Assembly (NCBI RefSeq): GCF_002844595.1
Contig: NZ_PJNW01000002.1
Location: 744,001 to 808,000, forward strand
Origin: Pleomorphomonas diazotrophica
GTDB lineage: Bacteria > Pseudomonadota > Alphaproteobacteria > Rhizobiales > Pleomorphomonadaceae
DNA: 64,000 nt
Direction: 5' to 3'
In this document: positions 63,696 through 64,000 of the stretch, piece after piece
Layout: each line of letters starts with the position of its first letter
How positions within the stretch are numbered: the first letter of the stretch is position 1
Position numbers and translations under genes: made by a program
Notes under the pieces: model-generated
Database searches by the model: none
What the model was told of the DNA's origin: nothing
The model's input: only the letters and a program-made list of their open reading frames with translations

Positions 63696-64000
63696 TCACT
63701 CGTCGACCGATTTCAGGAAGTCCGACACGGTCGCAAGGCACTTTTCCTGTTCTTCGACGTGCGGCATATGGCTCGACTGCTCGAACAGCACCCAGCGGAT
63801 GCCGGGCACCTTCTCGACATAGGGGCGGACCACCTCAGGCGTCGCTTCGTCGTACTTGCCGGAGATGAGCAGCGTCGGCACGTTGATCTGCGGCAGGCGG
63901 TCCTCGATGGTCCAGTCCTTCATCGTACCGATGACGTGGAACTCGGTGGGGCCGTTCATGTTGATGTAGACGGTGTTGTCGAGGTCCATCAGCTCGAAGG
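63696..64000 (-). CDS. Alpha/beta hydrolase, proline iminopeptidase-like, 3' part
   Basis: The frame is open to the window edge, so the N-terminal part with the nucleophile is missing. The visible end has WTIEDRLPQINVPTLLISGKYDEATPEVV, with the catalytic-acid Asp in GKYDEATP, and FEQSSHMPHVEEQEKCLA with the catalytic His in SSHMPH. This is the C-terminus of the proline iminopeptidase/proline amide hydrolase group. It is on the same strand as the cysteine hydrolase gene, about 150 bp upstream. Confidence 0.88.
   Translation of the reverse strand, partial: FELMDLDNTVYINMNGPTEFHVIGTMKDWTIEDRLPQINVPTLLISGKYDEATPEVVRPYVEKVPGIRWVLFEQSSHMPHVEEQEKCLATVSDFLKSVDE

Noticed and set aside
1-64000. CRISPR arrays, tRNA or rRNA genes, insertion sequences, phage genes
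   Set aside because: No spaced direct repeats, cloverleaf-like blocks, transposase motifs or terminal inverted repeats were found by reading both strands; short or degenerate ones could be missed by eye.

Overview
The window is a gene-dense, high-GC stretch of bacterial chromosome. Gene content and order suggest an alphaproteobacterium, probably of the order Hyphomicrobiales. Pointers are gatA/gatB, a DUF1289 gene beside cobS, a DUF2007 gene overlapping a TrmN6-type methyltransferase, ATP12, a PomA-type stator and UgpBAEC. The genus cannot be fixed by eye. I see no rRNA or tRNA gene, CRISPR array, transposase, phage gene or replication origin.

Bases 1-13.6 kb are mostly housekeeping: the 3' end of gatA, a secreted phytase-like esterase, gatB, a flagellar-type stator (motA, motB) followed by a PilZ gene, a glutathione transferase, an AT-richer patch with a second PilZ gene (in-frame stop at codon 4) and a SEL1-like gene, pyrE, a damaged arsC-type gene, dusA, a YfeH-like transporter, the cobS-DUF1289-membrane protein operon and divergent cobT. 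From 13.6 to 28.6 kb lie a polyprenyl diphosphate synthase, the DUF2007/methyltransferase pair, an EEP-family protein, an alkylation-repair cluster (ogt and an EamA transporter divergent from an Ada-type regulator), an SGNH hydrolase, an acyltransferase, an S49 peptidase, glyQ, a HAD phosphatase, ATP12, secG and pyrG.

From 28.6 to 43.4 kb the window turns to transport. The most interesting unit is a minus-strand operon of NIPSNAP protein, fused DctQM TRAP permease and DctP binding protein, headed by a clear TPP riboswitch, which points to a thiamine-related TRAP uptake system. Next come an aminotransferase/asparaginase pair, an MFS transporter with its MarR regulator, and a ribose-type sugar ABC operon with its own LacI regulator and a Gfo/Idh/MocA dehydrogenase, preceded by a perfect 16-bp operator-like palindrome.

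From 43.4 to 64 kb are a NodT-MacA-MacB tripartite efflux operon, an HSL-type esterase, a CecR-YbhGFSR-like ABC exporter operon behind an inverted repeat, a chemotaxis receptor, a ugpBAEC glycerol-3-phosphate operon with a Pho-box-like promoter, a cysteine hydrolase and the 3' part of an alpha/beta hydrolase. Cotranscribed genes commonly overlap by ATGA or GTGA, implying translational coupling. All functional calls rest on recognition of family motifs by eye; no database search was run.
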